NCBI RefSeq assembly: GCF_000379785.1
Contig: NZ_KB903737.1
Span: 1 to 63,926, forward strand
DNA: 63,926 nucleotides
Origin: Gallibacterium anatis DSM 16844 = F 149
GTDB lineage: Bacteria; Pseudomonadota; Gammaproteobacteria; Enterobacterales; Pasteurellaceae
Direction: 5' to 3'
Shown: positions 29,662 through 40,392 of the stretch, in pieces
Position numbering within the stretch: the stretch's first letter is position 1
How the letters are laid out: the number at the start of each line of letters is the position of its first letter
Notes under the pieces: model-generated
What the model was told of the DNA's origin: nothing
Databases searched by the model: none
What the model saw: the letters and a program-made list of their open reading frames with translations, nothing else
Position numbers and translations under genes: made by a program

Positions 29662-31842
29662 TTATAAATGTTTAACCCGTCTTTTTACCTCTTCCTGTTT
29701 TCCAGGATTAAAAGGTCTGGCATCCGGACTACCCAAATAACCGCACACCCGACGAATAACCGACACTTTAGCACTATCGTGATTACCACATTTCGGACAA
29801 ACAAAGCCTTTACTGGTACACTCAAATTCACCGGTAAATCCACACTGATAACACTCATCGATCGGCGTATTAGTACCATAATAAGGCACTCGGTCATAAC
29901 TATAATCCCAGACATCCTCCAAAGCTTTTAGGTTATGTTGCAAATTCGGATACTCTCCATAGCAGATAAAACCGCCGCTCGCTAAAGGCGGATACGCCAT
30001 TTCAAAATCCAATTTATCGTAAGGATTAACTTTTTTCTCAACATCCAAATGGAAACTGTTGGTGTAATAACCTTTGTCGGTTACCCCTTCAACAACGCCG
30101 AACTGCTTGCTGTCCAAACGACAAAAACGATCACACAAGCTCTCACTTGGTGTTGAATATAAACTGAAGGCATAGCCAGTTTCCGCCTGCCATTTTTTGG
30201 TTGCTTCGCTGAGATAACGCACAATTGCCACACCTTTTTCCCGTAATTTGTCAGAATCAAAAATATGACCTTGTCCATATAACGCATTGATCGTTTCGTG
30301 AATACCGATATAACCGAGTGAAATTGAAGCTCTGCCCTGCTTAAAGATGTCTGCAACATTGTCATCTGCTTTCAATCTCACTCCGCAAGCGCCCTCCATA
30401 TAGAGAATCGGTGCTACTCTTGCCTTGGTTTGTTCCAAGCGTGCAATTCGGGTTAATAAGGCTTGTTTAGCAATCGCTAAACGCTGATCTAAAATATGAT
30501 AAAAACGTTGTTCATCGTGTTGAGCCTCCAATGCAATACGCGGTAAATTAATGCTCACCACACCAAGATTATTACGTCCGGCGTGAATTTCCTTACCATT
30601 CTCAACATAACGACCTAAGAAACTACGACAGCCCATCGGTGCTTTAAATGAACCTGTCACTTTCACCACCTGATCATAATTAAGAATATCCGGATACATT
30701 CTTTTAGACGCACATTCCAATGCCAACTGTTTAATATCATAATTCGGATCTTGTGGCTGCTGATTTAAACCACGTTTAATCGTAAACACCAATTTAGGAA
30801 ATACAGCGGTTTTATGGTTTTTGCCTAAGCCTACAATACGATTCTGCAAAATCGAACGTTGAATTAATTTTGCCTGCCAACTTGTCCCCAGCCCAAACCC
30901 GAAGGTAACAAATGGAGTTTGTCCATTAGCGGTATGCAACGTGTTGACTTCATACTCCAAAGATTGAAATGCATCAAAGCATTCTTTTTCGATTAAAGCT
31001 TTTGCATACCCCTCCCGATCAGGAATATGCCACACTTCTGCATTATGTAGATGTTTTTGGTAACTTTTTTCAACATAAGGTGCTAACACTTCGTCCAAGC
31101 GATCAATGGTTGTTCCACCATAAATATGGCTCGCCACCTGAGCAATAATTTGAGCGGTTACCGCCGTTGCAGTCGTAATTGATTTTGGCGGCTCAATTTC
31201 AGCATTGCCCATTTTAAAACCATTGGTCAACATTCCCTGCAAATCAACCAACATACAGTTAAACATTGGGAAAAATGGGGAATAATCCAAATCGTGATAG
31301 TGAATTTCGCCGCGTTCGTGTGCCTGAACCACCTCTTTCGGCAACAAATAACTTTTCGCATAATGACGTGCAACAATGCCTGCCAATAAATCTCGTTGTG
31401 TCGGAATCACTTTTGCATCTTTATTGGCATTTTCATTCATTAGCAGCACATTATTTTGTTCAATCAACCCTTCAATTTCTTGCGTTAATTGGCTGCGTTT
31501 TTCACGTTCTTTATCTCTATCGTGACGATATTCAATATAAGCACGCGCTACTTGAGGATACCGGCTTTGCATTAAATGGTTTTCGACTACCTGTTGAATA
31601 TCAGCAATATCAATCTGTTGATTCACCCCGTTCAGAATTTCAAAACTGATCTCCTGACTGAGTTGTTCAAAATAGCTGTCATCCTCAATATTGACCGCCT
31701 GTGCTGCCTTTTTCATCGCATTTAAAATAAATTGAGCATCAAACTGCGCTTTAGATCCGTCACGTTTAATCACAATCGGTAAAACAGAGAGATCTTGATA
31801 ATTTACAGAATTAAGTTGTTGTTGAGAGGTATAAGTGAGCAT
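29662..31842 (-). CDS. nrdD: Anaerobic ribonucleoside-triphosphate reductase
   Basis: Glycyl-radical enzyme that makes dNTPs without oxygen. 726 residues. An ATP-cone (VIKRDGSKAQFDAQFI) is near 24-39. A C-terminal zinc site has two CxxC pairs (CYQC and CPKC), and the radical motif is RVCGYLGSPDARPF. A strong AAGGAG site precedes the ATG. Two NrdR boxes lie upstream. Frequent neighbours in a facultative anaerobe. Confidence 0.98.
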   Translation of the reverse strand: MLTYTSQQQLNSVNYQDLSVLPIVIKRDGSKAQFDAQFILNAMKKAAQAVNIEDDSYFEQLSQEISFEILNGVNQQIDIADIQQVVENHLMQSRYPQVARAYIEYRHDRDKEREKRSQLTQEIEGLIEQNNVLLMNENANKDAKVIPTQRDLLAGIVARHYAKSYLLPKEVVQAHERGEIHYHDLDYSPFFPMFNCMLVDLQGMLTNGFKMGNAEIEPPKSITTATAVTAQIIAQVASHIYGGTTIDRLDEVLAPYVEKSYQKHLHNAEVWHIPDREGYAKALIEKECFDAFQSLEYEVNTLHTANGQTPFVTFGFGLGTSWQAKLIQRSILQNRIVGLGKNHKTAVFPKLVFTIKRGLNQQPQDPNYDIKQLALECASKRMYPDILNYDQVVKVTGSFKAPMGCRSFLGRYVENGKEIHAGRNNLGVVSINLPRIALEAQHDEQRFYHILDQRLAIAKQALLTRIARLEQTKARVAPILYMEGACGVRLKADDNVADIFKQGRASISLGYIGIHETINALYGQGHIFDSDKLREKGVAIVRYLSEATKKWQAETGYAFSLYSTPSESLCDRFCRLDSKQFGVVEGVTDKGYYTNSFHLDVEKKVNPYDKLDFEMAYPPLASGGFICYGEYPNLQHNLKALEDVWDYSYDRVPYYGTNTPIDECYQCGFTGEFECTSKGFVCPKCGNHDSAKVSVIRRVCGYLGSPDARPFNPGKQEEVKRRVKHL

Positions 31843-31869
31843 AGCAATCTCCTTTTTTAAAATCGGGAG

Positions 31870-31885
31870 ATACTATATATAGATA
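31870..31885. promoter_or_regulatory. NrdR box 2 (degenerate)
   Basis: Matches 12 of 16 positions of the NrdR consensus ACACwATATATwGTGT. It begins exactly 31 bp from the perfect box, three helical turns, the classical spacing for paired NrdR boxes. Confidence 0.7.
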
Positions 31886-31900
31886 TTTTTCATAATGCAA

Positions 31901-31916
31901 ACACAATATATTGTGT
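31901..31916. promoter_or_regulatory. NrdR box 1 (perfect)
   Basis: ACACAATATATTGTGT fits the NrdR consensus at every position and is a perfect palindrome. It lies about 59 bp upstream of the nrdD ATG. NrdR is the dATP/ATP-sensing repressor of ribonucleotide reductase genes. Confidence 0.88.
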
Positions 31917-32078
31917 TTTGTTGCTATTTTTCAGTGCATTTTACTAACTTGTAAAATGTTTTTTTCCTGCTTCAAAAAAGATAGCCATTATGCCTTAGTG
32001 GCACTATAATCACTAATATTTAACAAATTTAACATTTCTAAAATTTATTTTTCCTACTGATAAACAAAGGCGTGTTTT

Positions 32079-33770
32079 ATGAACAATAAACAATCTCTCA
32101 TTCAACAACTGCAACAGATCGTTGGCAAACCATACCTACTTACCGATGAAGCCAAAACCTTACCTTATCGACAAGGTTTCCGTTTTGGAGAAGGAAAAGC
32201 GATCGCCGTTGCGTTACCGGGATCACTGTTGGAACAGTGGAAAATTTTACAAGCCTGTGTTGCTGCCGATGTGATTGTGATAACACAAGCTGCCAATACC
32301 GGATTAACCGGCGGCTCTACACCGGACGGCAATGATTACGATAGAGATATTGTGATCGTCAACACGATGCGTTTAGACAAAATCCAAACGATTAACAATG
32401 CCGAACAAGCCATTTGCTTACCGGGAAGTACCTTATTTAAGTTGGAACAAGAGTTGGCTAAACACGGCAGAGAGGCACATTCCGTGATTGGTTCATCCTG
32501 TTTAGGTGCTTCTGTATTGGGCGGAATTTGCAATAATTCCGGCGGTTCGTTGGTTCAGCGTGGGCCGGCTTATACACAAATGGCACTCTTTGCACAAATT
32601 GATCAGCAAGGGGAATTAAAATTAGTCAATCATTTAGGTGTTGATTTAGGTTCTTCACCTGAAGAAATTTTAACTCGTTTAGAAAATCAGGATTATACAG
32701 CGCAAGATATTCATAATGATGCCGGTGTCGGACACGATCACCATTATTGCGATCACGTTCGTCAAGTTGATGAAGATACGCCGGCACGCTTTAATGCCGA
32801 TCCGAACCGTTTATATGAGGTTTCCGGTTGCGCCGGTAAGTTGATGGTTTTCGCGGTGCGGGTAGATACTTTCCCATTAGAAAAAAATACACAAGTTTTC
32901 TATATCGGTACTAATGACATTCACGAACTGAATGATATTCGTCGCACCATTCTGGCTGAATTTAAACAGTTGCCGATCTCGGGGGAATATATTCACCGCG
33001 AGGCATTTGATGTTGCCGCAATCTATGGTAAAGACACCTTCTGGGCGATTAAAATTCTTGGTACCAATAATTTACCTAAACTATTTAAATTAAAGAATAA
33101 TGTTGATCGTTTCTGTCGTAAAATCCCATTTTTACCGGATAATATTTCCGATAAATTAATGCAATTTGCCAGCCATCTATTACCACAACATTTACCGCAA
33201 AAACTGCGTGATTATCGTGATCAATATGAACACCATTTGATCTTAAAAATGGCAAATGACGGCATTAATGAAGCCAGAAACTTTTTACAAACCTATTTCG
33301 CAAATAAGAGTGGCACATTTTTTGAATGTAATCCGCAAGAGGCGCAGGCGGCAATGCTGCACCGTTTTGCAGTTGCCGGCGCAGCAGTGCGTTATCGCAT
33401 TATTCACCATCAGCAAGTGGAAGATATTGTCGCACTGGATGTTGCTTTACGCCGTAATGACAGAGAATGGTTTGAAACCTTACCGGACAGCATTAATCAA
33501 AAATGTATCCATAAACTTTATTACGGACACTTTATGTGCCACGTTTTCCATCAGGATTACATCATTAAAAAGGGTGTAGATACTCAGCAGCTGGAAGAAG
33601 AAATGTTGGTATTGCTGGATCAACGCGGTGCGCAATATCCGGCAGAACATAATGTTGGGCATCTTTATCACGCTAAACCGACGTTGAAAAAATTCTATCA
33701 ACAGTTGGATCCGACCAATAGTTTCAATCCGGGTATCGGTAAAACATCTAAGAAAAAATATTGGGCATAA
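32079..33770 (+). CDS. dld: Quinone-dependent D-lactate dehydrogenase
   Basis: Membrane-associated FAD enzyme oxidising D-lactate to pyruvate and passing electrons to quinone. 563 residues, close to the E. coli length. The FAD-binding PP-loop and GGSTPDGNDYDRD (near 75-87) and GGICNNSGGSLVQRGPAYT (near 146-164) are clear; the C-terminal membrane-binding domain carries AEHNVGHLYHAKP. Divergent from nrdD across a 236-bp gap, with a TATAAT at 32005-32010 as a probable -10. Confidence 0.95.
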   Translation: MNNKQSLIQQLQQIVGKPYLLTDEAKTLPYRQGFRFGEGKAIAVALPGSLLEQWKILQACVAADVIVITQAANTGLTGGSTPDGNDYDRDIVIVNTMRLDKIQTINNAEQAICLPGSTLFKLEQELAKHGREAHSVIGSSCLGASVLGGICNNSGGSLVQRGPAYTQMALFAQIDQQGELKLVNHLGVDLGSSPEEILTRLENQDYTAQDIHNDAGVGHDHHYCDHVRQVDEDTPARFNADPNRLYEVSGCAGKLMVFAVRVDTFPLEKNTQVFYIGTNDIHELNDIRRTILAEFKQLPISGEYIHREAFDVAAIYGKDTFWAIKILGTNNLPKLFKLKNNVDRFCRKIPFLPDNISDKLMQFASHLLPQHLPQKLRDYRDQYEHHLILKMANDGINEARNFLQTYFANKSGTFFECNPQEAQAAMLHRFAVAGAAVRYRIIHHQQVEDIVALDVALRRNDREWFETLPDSINQKCIHKLYYGHFMCHVFHQDYIIKKGVDTQQLEEEMLVLLDQRGAQYPAEHNVGHLYHAKPTLKKFYQQLDPTNSFNPGIGKTSKKKYWA

Positions 33771-33780
33771 CCTTAAAAAC

Positions 33781-33813
33781 AAAAACCACATTGTCGAAAA
33801 CAATGTGGTTTTT
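33781..33813. terminator. Bidirectional terminator between dld and crr
   Basis: A perfect 14-bp stem with a 5-base loop (33781-33794 with 33800-33813), A-rich on the left and T-rich on the right. It lies between two converging genes and should serve both. Confidence 0.88.
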
Positions 33814-33835
33814 TAATCTTTGCGTATGACAGCAA

Positions 33836-34336
33836 TTATTTTCTAATTACTAATACAACAGATTCTCCGGCAACTGCTTCACCAGCTTTTTTCTCCATAT
33901 GTGTTACTTCATCCATATTGGAGATAACAATCGGAGTTAATACTGATTTAGCCTTTGCTTCCAATAATTCAAGATCTAATTCGATTACTGTATCACCGCG
34001 TTTCACAGTTTGCCCTTCTTGTGCAACACGATTAAAACCTTCACCTTTTAGTTCTACCGTATCAATACCGAAGTGGACAAATAATTCAACACCTTCTTTT
34101 GATTCCATTGAGAAAGCGTGATTAGTTTCAAAAATCTTACCGATAACACCATCAACCGGCGCCACAATTTTATTGCCGGTAGGACGAATTGCAACACCGT
34201 CACCTACGATTTTCTCAGAAAATACAACATCTGGAACATCTTCAATATTAACGATTTCACCTGTTAACGGCGCATAAATCTGTACTTCAACGGATTTATT
34301 TTCTTTAGAACCGAATAGTTTATCAAATAACCCCAT
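33836..34336 (-). CDS. crr: PTS glucose-type EIIA component
   Basis: Phosphocarrier that passes phosphate to sugar-specific EIIBC and controls adenylate cyclase and inducer exclusion. 166 residues; the phosphorylated His is at 88 (ELFVHFG) and the supporting His at 73 (TNHAFS). Last gene of ptsH-ptsI-crr, 73 bp after ptsI. Confidence 0.97.
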   Translation of the reverse strand: MGLFDKLFGSKENKSVEVQIYAPLTGEIVNIEDVPDVVFSEKIVGDGVAIRPTGNKIVAPVDGVIGKIFETNHAFSMESKEGVELFVHFGIDTVELKGEGFNRVAQEGQTVKRGDTVIELDLELLEAKAKSVLTPIVISNMDEVTHMEKKAGEAVAGESVVLVIRK

Positions 34337-34409
34337 TTTCTTCTCCTTATCAGAATCATTTCTAAGCTCAAGCTATGCTTAATATTAGCGGAAAATTTTA
34401 TATTTGTAT

Positions 34410-36137
34410 CTAATTTAATGCTTTTTCAGCTAAAAAATTAGCAATAAGTTGTTCAATATCTTCTGCTGTAGGCTGCTGTAATACTTCTTTTGCAAGATCC
34501 TGTGCATCCTGATAATTCACATTACGGATTAATTTCTTAATTTTCGGCACAGAAATCGCACTCATACTGAATTCATCCAAGCCCATACCGAGCAATAGAA
34601 TGGTTGCTTTTTCATCACCAGCCAATTCACCGCACATTCCTGTCCATTTTCCTTCCGCGTGTGAAGCATCAATCACCTGTTTGATTAATGATAATACTGA
34701 AGGGGTCAATGGATTATAAAGATGAGAAATCAATTCATTACCCCGATCCACTGCTAATGTATATTGAGTTAAGTCATTTGTTCCGATACTAAAGAAATCC
34801 ACTTCTTTCGCTAAGAATTTCGCATTAACCGCTGCTGACGGTGTTTCAACCATTACGCCCACTTGAATATTTTCATCAAAGGCTTTGCCTTCTTCACGTA
34901 ACTGCTGTTTTAAAGTTTCCAATACAGCTTTTAATTCACGTACTTCTTCAACAGAAATGATCATCGGGAACATCACTGCCAACTTACCGAATGCAGAAGC
35001 GCGTAACACGGCTCTTAATTGTGCATTCAAAATTTCACGACGATCCAACGCGATACGGATAGCACGCCAACCTAAGAATGGGTTCATCTCTTTCGGCAAA
35101 TTCATATACGGTAAATCTTTATCACCGCCGATATCCATTGTACGTAAAATCACTAAACGATTTTTCATCGCTTCCACAACCGCTTTATACGCTTGGAACT
35201 GCTCTTCTTCGCTTGGTAGCTGGTCACGATCCATAAATAAAAATTCGGTACGATATAAACCGACACCTTCCGCACCATTACGTTCCGCACCGTCAATATC
35301 ACGAATTGTCCCGATATTGGCGCAAACATCCACTTGGCGACCATCCAAAGTGACTGCCGGCAAATCTTTTAATTTAATTAATTCCGCTTTTTCTTCTTTA
35401 TATTTTTGTTCCAACGCACGTAAACGAGCAATTTCTTCTTCTGTCGGATTCACATAAACGGCGTTGTTGATGGCATCAAGCACCACATAATCACCGGTAT
35501 TAACGCGTGAAGTCACATCGTTGGTACCGACAATCGCAGGTAACTCTAAAGAACGCGCCATAATAGAGGTATGAGAGGTTCTGCCACCAATATCAGTAAT
35601 AAAACCAAGCACATTATCTAAATTAAGTTGTGCTGTTTCTGATGGAGTAAGATCATAGGCGACCAGGATAGATTTTTCTGAAATTTCACCTAAATCGATG
35701 ATATTCATACCGAGAATATTTTTTAATAAACGATTTCCGATATCACGAATATCGCCGGCACGCTCTTTAAGATATTCATCATCAATATCGGAAAGCATTG
35801 CGACTTGCTGATCAATCACGACAGAAGCCGCAACATCCGCTGTTACTTTATGTTCTTTTAAATAGGATACGATTTCTTCTTCCAGCTCCTCATCTTCCAA
35901 GATCATTAAATGACCTTCAAAAATGGCTTCTTTTTCTTCACCTAAAGTTTGACGCGCTTTTTCCTTGATGGCTGTTAACTGTGCTGCCGCCGCTTCTCTT
36001 CCTTTATAGAATCGAGCAACTTCGCTTTCCACTTCATCATCGGAAATTTTACGTTTATCAAGAACAATTTGTTCCTCTTTCAATACTAAGGCTTTACCAA
36101 AAACAATGCCTGGGGAAGCTAAAATACCTGAAATCAT
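34410..36137 (-). CDS. ptsI: PTS enzyme I
   Basis: Takes phosphate from phosphoenolpyruvate and gives it to HPr. 575 residues. The active His189 lies in [12 protein letters not shown]. The PEP-binding domain shows [10 protein letters not shown]-like [17 protein letters not shown] and MCGELAGDE. Lies 55 bp after ptsH. Confidence 0.98.
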   Translation of the reverse strand: MISGILASPGIVFGKALVLKEEQIVLDKRKISDDEVESEVARFYKGREAAAAQLTAIKEKARQTLGEEKEAIFEGHLMILEDEELEEEIVSYLKEHKVTADVAASVVIDQQVAMLSDIDDEYLKERAGDIRDIGNRLLKNILGMNIIDLGEISEKSILVAYDLTPSETAQLNLDNVLGFITDIGGRTSHTSIMARSLELPAIVGTNDVTSRVNTGDYVVLDAINNAVYVNPTEEEIARLRALEQKYKEEKAELIKLKDLPAVTLDGRQVDVCANIGTIRDIDGAERNGAEGVGLYRTEFLFMDRDQLPSEEEQFQAYKAVVEAMKNRLVILRTMDIGGDKDLPYMNLPKEMNPFLGWRAIRIALDRREILNAQLRAVLRASAFGKLAVMFPMIISVEEVRELKAVLETLKQQLREEGKAFDENIQVGVMVETPSAAVNAKFLAKEVDFFSIGTNDLTQYTLAVDRGNELISHLYNPLTPSVLSLIKQVIDASHAEGKWTGMCGELAGDEKATILLLGMGLDEFSMSAISVPKIKKLIRNVNYQDAQDLAKEVLQQPTAEDIEQLIANFLAEKALN

Positions 36138-36192
36138 AATATAACCTTCTTTAAAATCACTAAATAGAACAGAATGATAACTTCGGAATAGA

Positions 36193-36450
36193 TTATTCTA
36201 AAGTCGGAATTAATGCGACAAGATGCTCAACCGCCGCAACTTCATCTTCACCTTCTGCAGAGATAGTGATTGTAGTACCTTGAGTTAACCCTAAGGTTTG
36301 TAATTTAAACAAACTCTTTGCACTTGCACTTTTACCGCCTGAAGTTACGGTAATGTCTGATGAGAAACCTTTGGCTTCTTTTACAAACTGAGCAGCCGGA
36401 CGAGTGTGTAAACCATTTGGCGCAGTGATGGTAATTTCTTGAGAATACAT
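36193..36450 (-). CDS. ptsH: Phosphocarrier HPr
   Basis: 85-residue PTS carrier. His15 ([10 protein letters not shown]) is the phosphorylated residue and Ser46 (KSLFKLQ) the regulatory position. Start chosen at ATG 36450, preceded by AAGGAG at the right spacing; seven additional upstream codons are not part of the family. The leader contains a notable stem-loop. Confidence 0.97.
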   Translation of the reverse strand: MYSQEITITAPNGLHTRPAAQFVKEAKGFSSDITVTSGGKSASAKSLFKLQTLGLTQGTTITISAEGEDEVAAVEHLVALIPTLE

Positions 36451-36492
36451 TTTTCTCTCCTTAAATCTCATAGATGGTTAAATAAAAAATAA

Positions 36493-36528
36493 CTACATTT
36501 TGTCGTTTAACTGCAACGCAAAATGTAG
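36493..36528 (-). terminator. Terminator-like stem-loop in the ptsH leader
   Basis: CTACATTTTG pairs perfectly with CAAAATGTAG; after a one-base bulge a further CGTT/AACG extends the stem, closing on a 7-base loop. On the minus strand a T-rich stretch (TTATTTTTTATTT) follows. It lies 43-78 bases before the ptsH ATG. It may end the rsgA transcript, act as an attenuator, or end a short leader RNA. Confidence 0.6.
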
Positions 36529-36724
36529 AATAGCAACAATTTTTCAATATTTATTTTATTTTATAAAATAAATGTCATCGCTAGTATCGACATTCTCCGC
36601 CAATAATCAAGTATAAATCCTCGAAAATTTGCGTTACCGCACAAAATTACGCATTTTTATTAAATAATATTAAGAAAAAACAGCTTGATTGCTGAATATT
36701 TAAACAGGAATCAGACCTCTTTTT

Positions 36725-37786
36725 TTACTTCCTCATTTTGGCACTACTAAAATGTCGTTGTGATTTTGTTTCATTTTTAGCGGCAATTAAACGGTGATAA
36801 TTTTCCAAACGGATAGGATCAATCATTCCCTCTTCAACCGCTTCCCTAATTGAACAGCCGGGATCCTGTAGATGTTTGCAATCTTTGAACTTACAAGTGC
36901 CTAAATAGGGTAAAAATTCTCGATAACCACGCGTAATATCATCCGTTTCTAAATGCCACAAACCGAATTCACGAATGCCGGGAGAATCGATCAAATTGCC
37001 GCCTTGCGGTAAATGGTAAAGGGTTGACGCCGTTGTCGTATGCTGCCCTAAACCGGAAGTTTCACTGACTTCTCCCACTTCCGTTTCAATTTCCGGCAGA
37101 ATGGCGTTCACTAAACTGGATTTTCCAACCCCCGATTGTCCGACAAAAATAGAATTGCCTTGTGCTAACAATGTTGTCAACTCGTGCATTCCCTCACCGC
37201 TTAAAGTGGATAACATTAACGTTTGATAGCCAATTTTCTGATAAATCAGCAGCAAACTTTTGACCTCATTGCGTTGTTCTTCATTTAATAAATCCACCTT
37301 ATTGACAACGATAATCGGCGTAATATTTGCCTTTTCACAAATTACTAAGTAGCGATCAATAATATTTAACGACAATTTCGGCACAATCGCCGAAACGATA
37401 ACGATTTGATCAATATTGGCAGCAATAACCTTTAAACCATCGTAATAATCCGGACGAGTCAGCTCACTTTGACGCGGGTGTTTTGCCTCAATCACACCGC
37501 TAATACCATCCATTTCCTGTAAGCCTTTGCGCCAAATAACCCGATCACCGACCACAATATCAGCCAAAGTTCGACGTAAATTACAGCGAAATTTTTCCCC
37601 TTGACTGTTTTCCACATCGGCGTGCTGTGAATAACGCGTTACTACCACGCCCTCTTCCGCCGTTCCCAGCATATCGTCTTGCCAGTTGTCCTGCTGTTTT
37701 AATTGCTGTTGATGTTTCCGCAAATTTCTATGCTGATTCGAGGCTATTCGCCGCTGTTGATTATGTGTCAGCTTACGTTTACTCAA
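36725..37786 (-). CDS. rsgA: Ribosome small-subunit-dependent GTPase RsgA
   Basis: Circularly permuted GTPase that assists late 30S assembly. 353 residues: basic N-terminus, OB fold, then G motifs in the order [22 protein letters not shown], and a C-terminal zinc knuckle ([14 protein letters not shown]). Divergent from orn, as in E. coli. Confidence 0.96.
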   Translation of the reverse strand: MSKRKLTHNQQRRIASNQHRNLRKHQQQLKQQDNWQDDMLGTAEEGVVVTRYSQHADVENSQGEKFRCNLRRTLADIVVGDRVIWRKGLQEMDGISGVIEAKHPRQSELTRPDYYDGLKVIAANIDQIVIVSAIVPKLSLNIIDRYLVICEKANITPIIVVNKVDLLNEEQRNEVKSLLLIYQKIGYQTLMLSTLSGEGMHELTTLLAQGNSIFVGQSGVGKSSLVNAILPEIETEVGEVSETSGLGQHTTTASTLYHLPQGGNLIDSPGIREFGLWHLETDDITRGYREFLPYLGTCKFKDCKHLQDPGCSIREAVEEGMIDPIRLENYHRLIAAKNETKSQRHFSSAKMRK

Positions 37787-37858
37787 TTTCGCTCCTTATC
37801 GTTTTTATAAAAATGGCGTAGAATGTCGCACAAAATTGGAATAAAGGATACCTGATAT

Positions 37859-38407
37859 ATGCAATTAGATAAACAAAATCTCATCTGGATTGATTTAGAG
37901 ATGACCGGACTTGATCCCAATAAAGATAGAATCATTGAAATCGCCACTATTGTGACCGATAAAAATTTAAACATTCTTGCGGAAGGGCCGGTATTGGCAA
38001 TCAAACAGGATGATAAAATTTTAGCCGGAATGAACGAATGGTGCCAAAAAACGCATAGCGCAAACGGCTTAATTGAACGTGTTCGTCAAAGTAAATTAAC
38101 AGAACGTGCTGCCGAATTACAAACACTTGATTTTTTGAAAAAATGGGTGCCGAAAGGCGTTTCACCGATTTGCGGTAACAGCGTGGCACAGGATAAACGT
38201 TTTATTTTTAACTATATGCCTGATTTGGCAGATTATTTTCATTATCGCTATCTTGATGTCAGCACATTAAAAGAGTTGGCAGCTCGTTGGAAACCGGAAA
38301 TTCTATCCGGCTTTAAAAAGAAAAATTCACATTTAGCATTGGATGATATTCGTGAATCTATTGCTGAATTAGCATACTATCGCCAGCATTTTATCAATCT
38401 TGATTGA
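37859..38407 (+). CDS. orn: Oligoribonuclease
   Basis: DEDDh 3-prime to 5-prime exonuclease that degrades di- to pentaribonucleotides. 182 residues. Catalytic blocks are [11 protein letters not shown] (near 11-21), the QDKRF segment, [13 protein letters not shown], and the [10 protein letters not shown] region with the catalytic His. Confidence 0.97.
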   Translation: MQLDKQNLIWIDLEMTGLDPNKDRIIEIATIVTDKNLNILAEGPVLAIKQDDKILAGMNEWCQKTHSANGLIERVRQSKLTERAAELQTLDFLKKWVPKGVSPICGNSVAQDKRFIFNYMPDLADYFHYRYLDVSTLKELAARWKPEILSGFKKKNSHLALDDIRESIAELAYYRQHFINLD

Positions 38408-38447
38408 TCGACTGCTTGATAAATCGGCAGATTTTCTTGTTCGGTAG

Positions 38448-38475
38448 TTGCACTGGCGAAAAATATTCGTATAAT
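38448..38475 (+). promoter_or_regulatory. Promoter of the tRNA-Gly genes
   Basis: TTGCAC, 16 bp, TATAAT, ending 13 bases before the first tRNA. A near-consensus sigma-70 promoter in the expected place. Confidence 0.75.
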
Positions 38476-38488
38476 GCACTACCGTTAA

Positions 38489-38564
<76 letters not shown>

Positions 38565-38588
38565 ATTTTCCTCCTATTTTTCTATAAT

Positions 38589-38664
<76 letters not shown>

Positions 38665-38699
38665 ATTTTTTCACTTTTATCACAAAATATTTAGTAATT

Positions 38700-38715
38700 T
38701 GCGAGTAAGATCACA
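38700..38715. promoter_or_regulatory. CRP-like site upstream of pxpB
   Basis: TGCGA-GTAAGA-TCACA, one mismatch to the CRP consensus core, followed by TTT. It lies about 45 bp before a TTGACA element. It suggests catabolite control of the 5-oxoprolinase operon. Confidence 0.55.
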
Positions 38716-38752
38716 TTTCTGATTTTTGCTGCTTGAGATTCTCTTTTTTTAT

Positions 38753-38781
38753 TTGACAGCTGTTGTAATTACCTTTAAAAA
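38753..38781 (+). promoter_or_regulatory. Putative promoter of pxpBCA
   Basis: A perfect TTGACA (38753-38758) with TAAAAA 17 bp downstream, about 32 bp before the pxpB start. The -35 is strong, the -10 weak, which suits an activator-dependent promoter. Confidence 0.5.
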
Positions 38782-38812
38782 ATTAACTATTTTTTAACGG
38801 GGGTTATCACTA

Positions 38813-39463
38813 ATGCTTACATTTTCCTATACCAGTGAACATTCGCTACTCTGTTTATTACCACCGCCGGCAGAGTTAAGCAAACAACAGCGTATTTGGC
38901 TTATCGCCGACTTGGCACGTCAACTTCCGGGCGTGGAAGAGGTTGTTGTCGGGATGAATAACTTCACCCTCTACTATCAATTGGATCTCAATAGTCAAAT
39001 ATTAGAACAACAACTGTTACAGTTATGGCAACAAACTGAACATCAACAATCGCAACCACAAACACGATTAATCGAAATTCCGGTACATTACGGCGGAGAA
39101 TTTGGCGAGGATCTTTTTGATGTTGCTCATTTCCATCAAACCACTCCACAAGAGATTATCCGTCGCCACACTGCGGCTACTTACACCGTATTTATGATGG
39201 GCTTTCAACCCGGTTTCCCTTATTTAGGCGGTCTGCCTGAAAATCTACACACCCCAAGACGCAGCCAACCTCGCACTAAAGTGCCTGCCGGTTCGGTCGG
39301 CATCGGTGGCAGTCAAACCGGCGTCTATCCGTTTACTTCCCCGGGTGGATGGCAACTTATCGGCAGAACGGAAATGCCACTTTTTAATATTGAAAAAACA
39401 CCGCCGGTGCTATTGCAAGCCGGAGATAATGTTCGTTTCGTTGCAGAGAGTATTCATCTATGA
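38813..39463 (+). CDS. pxpB: 5-Oxoprolinase subunit PxpB
   Basis: 216 residues of the KipI/PxpB family, part of the ATP-dependent three-subunit enzyme that opens 5-oxoproline to glutamate. The cyclophilin-like domain shows FMMGFQPGFPYLGGLP and the PAGSVGIGGSQTGVYP block. A G-rich ribosome site lies 10 bases upstream. Overlaps pxpC by 4 bases. Confidence 0.94.
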   Translation: MLTFSYTSEHSLLCLLPPPAELSKQQRIWLIADLARQLPGVEEVVVGMNNFTLYYQLDLNSQILEQQLLQLWQQTEHQQSQPQTRLIEIPVHYGGEFGEDLFDVAHFHQTTPQEIIRRHTAATYTVFMMGFQPGFPYLGGLPENLHTPRRSQPRTKVPAGSVGIGGSQTGVYPFTSPGGWQLIGRTEMPLFNIEKTPPVLLQAGDNVRFVAESIHL

Positions 39464-40392
39464 TTTATATTGAAAATATTAATGCTTTCGCTCATATTCA
39501 GGATTTAGGCCGTTTCGGCTATCGTGATTTCGGCATCGGTCACGCCGGCGCAATGGATGCATTGGCGTTACAAGCCGGCAATATTTTATTGCATAACGAA
39601 GAAAATACGCCGGCAATAGAAATCACACTCGGCGGCTTAAGTATCACCTTTGATTGCAGCACACCGTTTTGTCTTACCGGTGCATTATGTGAAGCCACTC
39701 TTGACGATATGCCGGTCTATTCTTATTGGCGTTATACCGCAAAAGCCGGACAACGCTTAACGATTAACGCTATCACGCACGGCAATTACGCTTATCTCTG
39801 TGTTGCCGGTGGCTTTTTAGTTCCTAAGGTATTGAATTCATATAGCACAGATCTGAAAGCAGCATTCGGCGGTTATCAAGGTCGTTTATTAAAGGCCGGC
39901 GATCATATTCCAACAGCAAAACGCGATCAAACACTATCATCTATCGGCATTGAACCTATTTCTTTTACTAACCATATTTATGTTGTTGCTTCTTCTGAGT
40001 TTGATGCTTTTACTGAGGAGAGTCAGCAACGCTTTAGCCAACAAGGGTGGAAATTAGCGACAAACAGTAATCGGATGGGCTATCGTTTCAATGGCGAACA
40101 ACCTTTGAAATTAAAAAATGCACTCGAAATGCTCTCTTATGCAGCGCCGATGGGCACAATACAAGTGCCGCCGGACGGGCAACCGATTATTTTAATGGCA
40201 GATACACAAACCACCGGCGGTTACCCAAAATTCGGTTGTGTCATTCAAGCCGATCTGGGACGTTTGGCACAAAACCCTTTCGGCAGTGAAATCTACTTCC
40301 AATTAATTTCACGCCAACAAGCATTAGAAATTTATCAAAAAAATCAAAACTATCTTAACCATATACGGAGAATCATAGATGAAACACGTTGA
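39460..40392 (+). CDS. pxpC: 5-Oxoprolinase subunit PxpC
   Basis: 310 residues of the KipA/PxpC biotin-dependent-carboxylase-like family. Conserved [19 protein letters not shown] is near 17-35 and [11 protein letters not shown] near 250. It overlaps pxpB (ATGA) and pxpA (14 bases), giving a tightly coupled operon. Confidence 0.94.
   Translation: MIYIENINAFAHIQDLGRFGYRDFGIGHAGAMDALALQAGNILLHNEENTPAIEITLGGLSITFDCSTPFCLTGALCEATLDDMPVYSYWRYTAKAGQRLTINAITHGNYAYLCVAGGFLVPKVLNSYSTDLKAAFGGYQGRLLKAGDHIPTAKRDQTLSSIGIEPISFTNHIYVVASSEFDAFTEESQQRFSQQGWKLATNSNRMGYRFNGEQPLKLKNALEMLSYAAPMGTIQVPPDGQPIILMADTQTTGGYPKFGCVIQADLGRLAQNPFGSEIYFQLISRQQALEIYQKNQNYLNHIRRIIDETR

Noticed and set aside
34885-35457. 190-codon open frame on the plus strand
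   Set aside because: It lies wholly opposite ptsI, whose protein is fully conserved; the translation is Ser/Arg-rich with no family resemblance.
36541-36580. AT-rich palindrome upstream of ptsH
   Set aside because: An 18-bp A/T-only palindrome is expected by chance in this base composition.
38583-38588. TATAAT directly before the second tRNA-Gly
   Set aside because: It abuts the tRNA 5-prime end, so a start from it would fall inside the tRNA; co-transcription from the first promoter is simpler.
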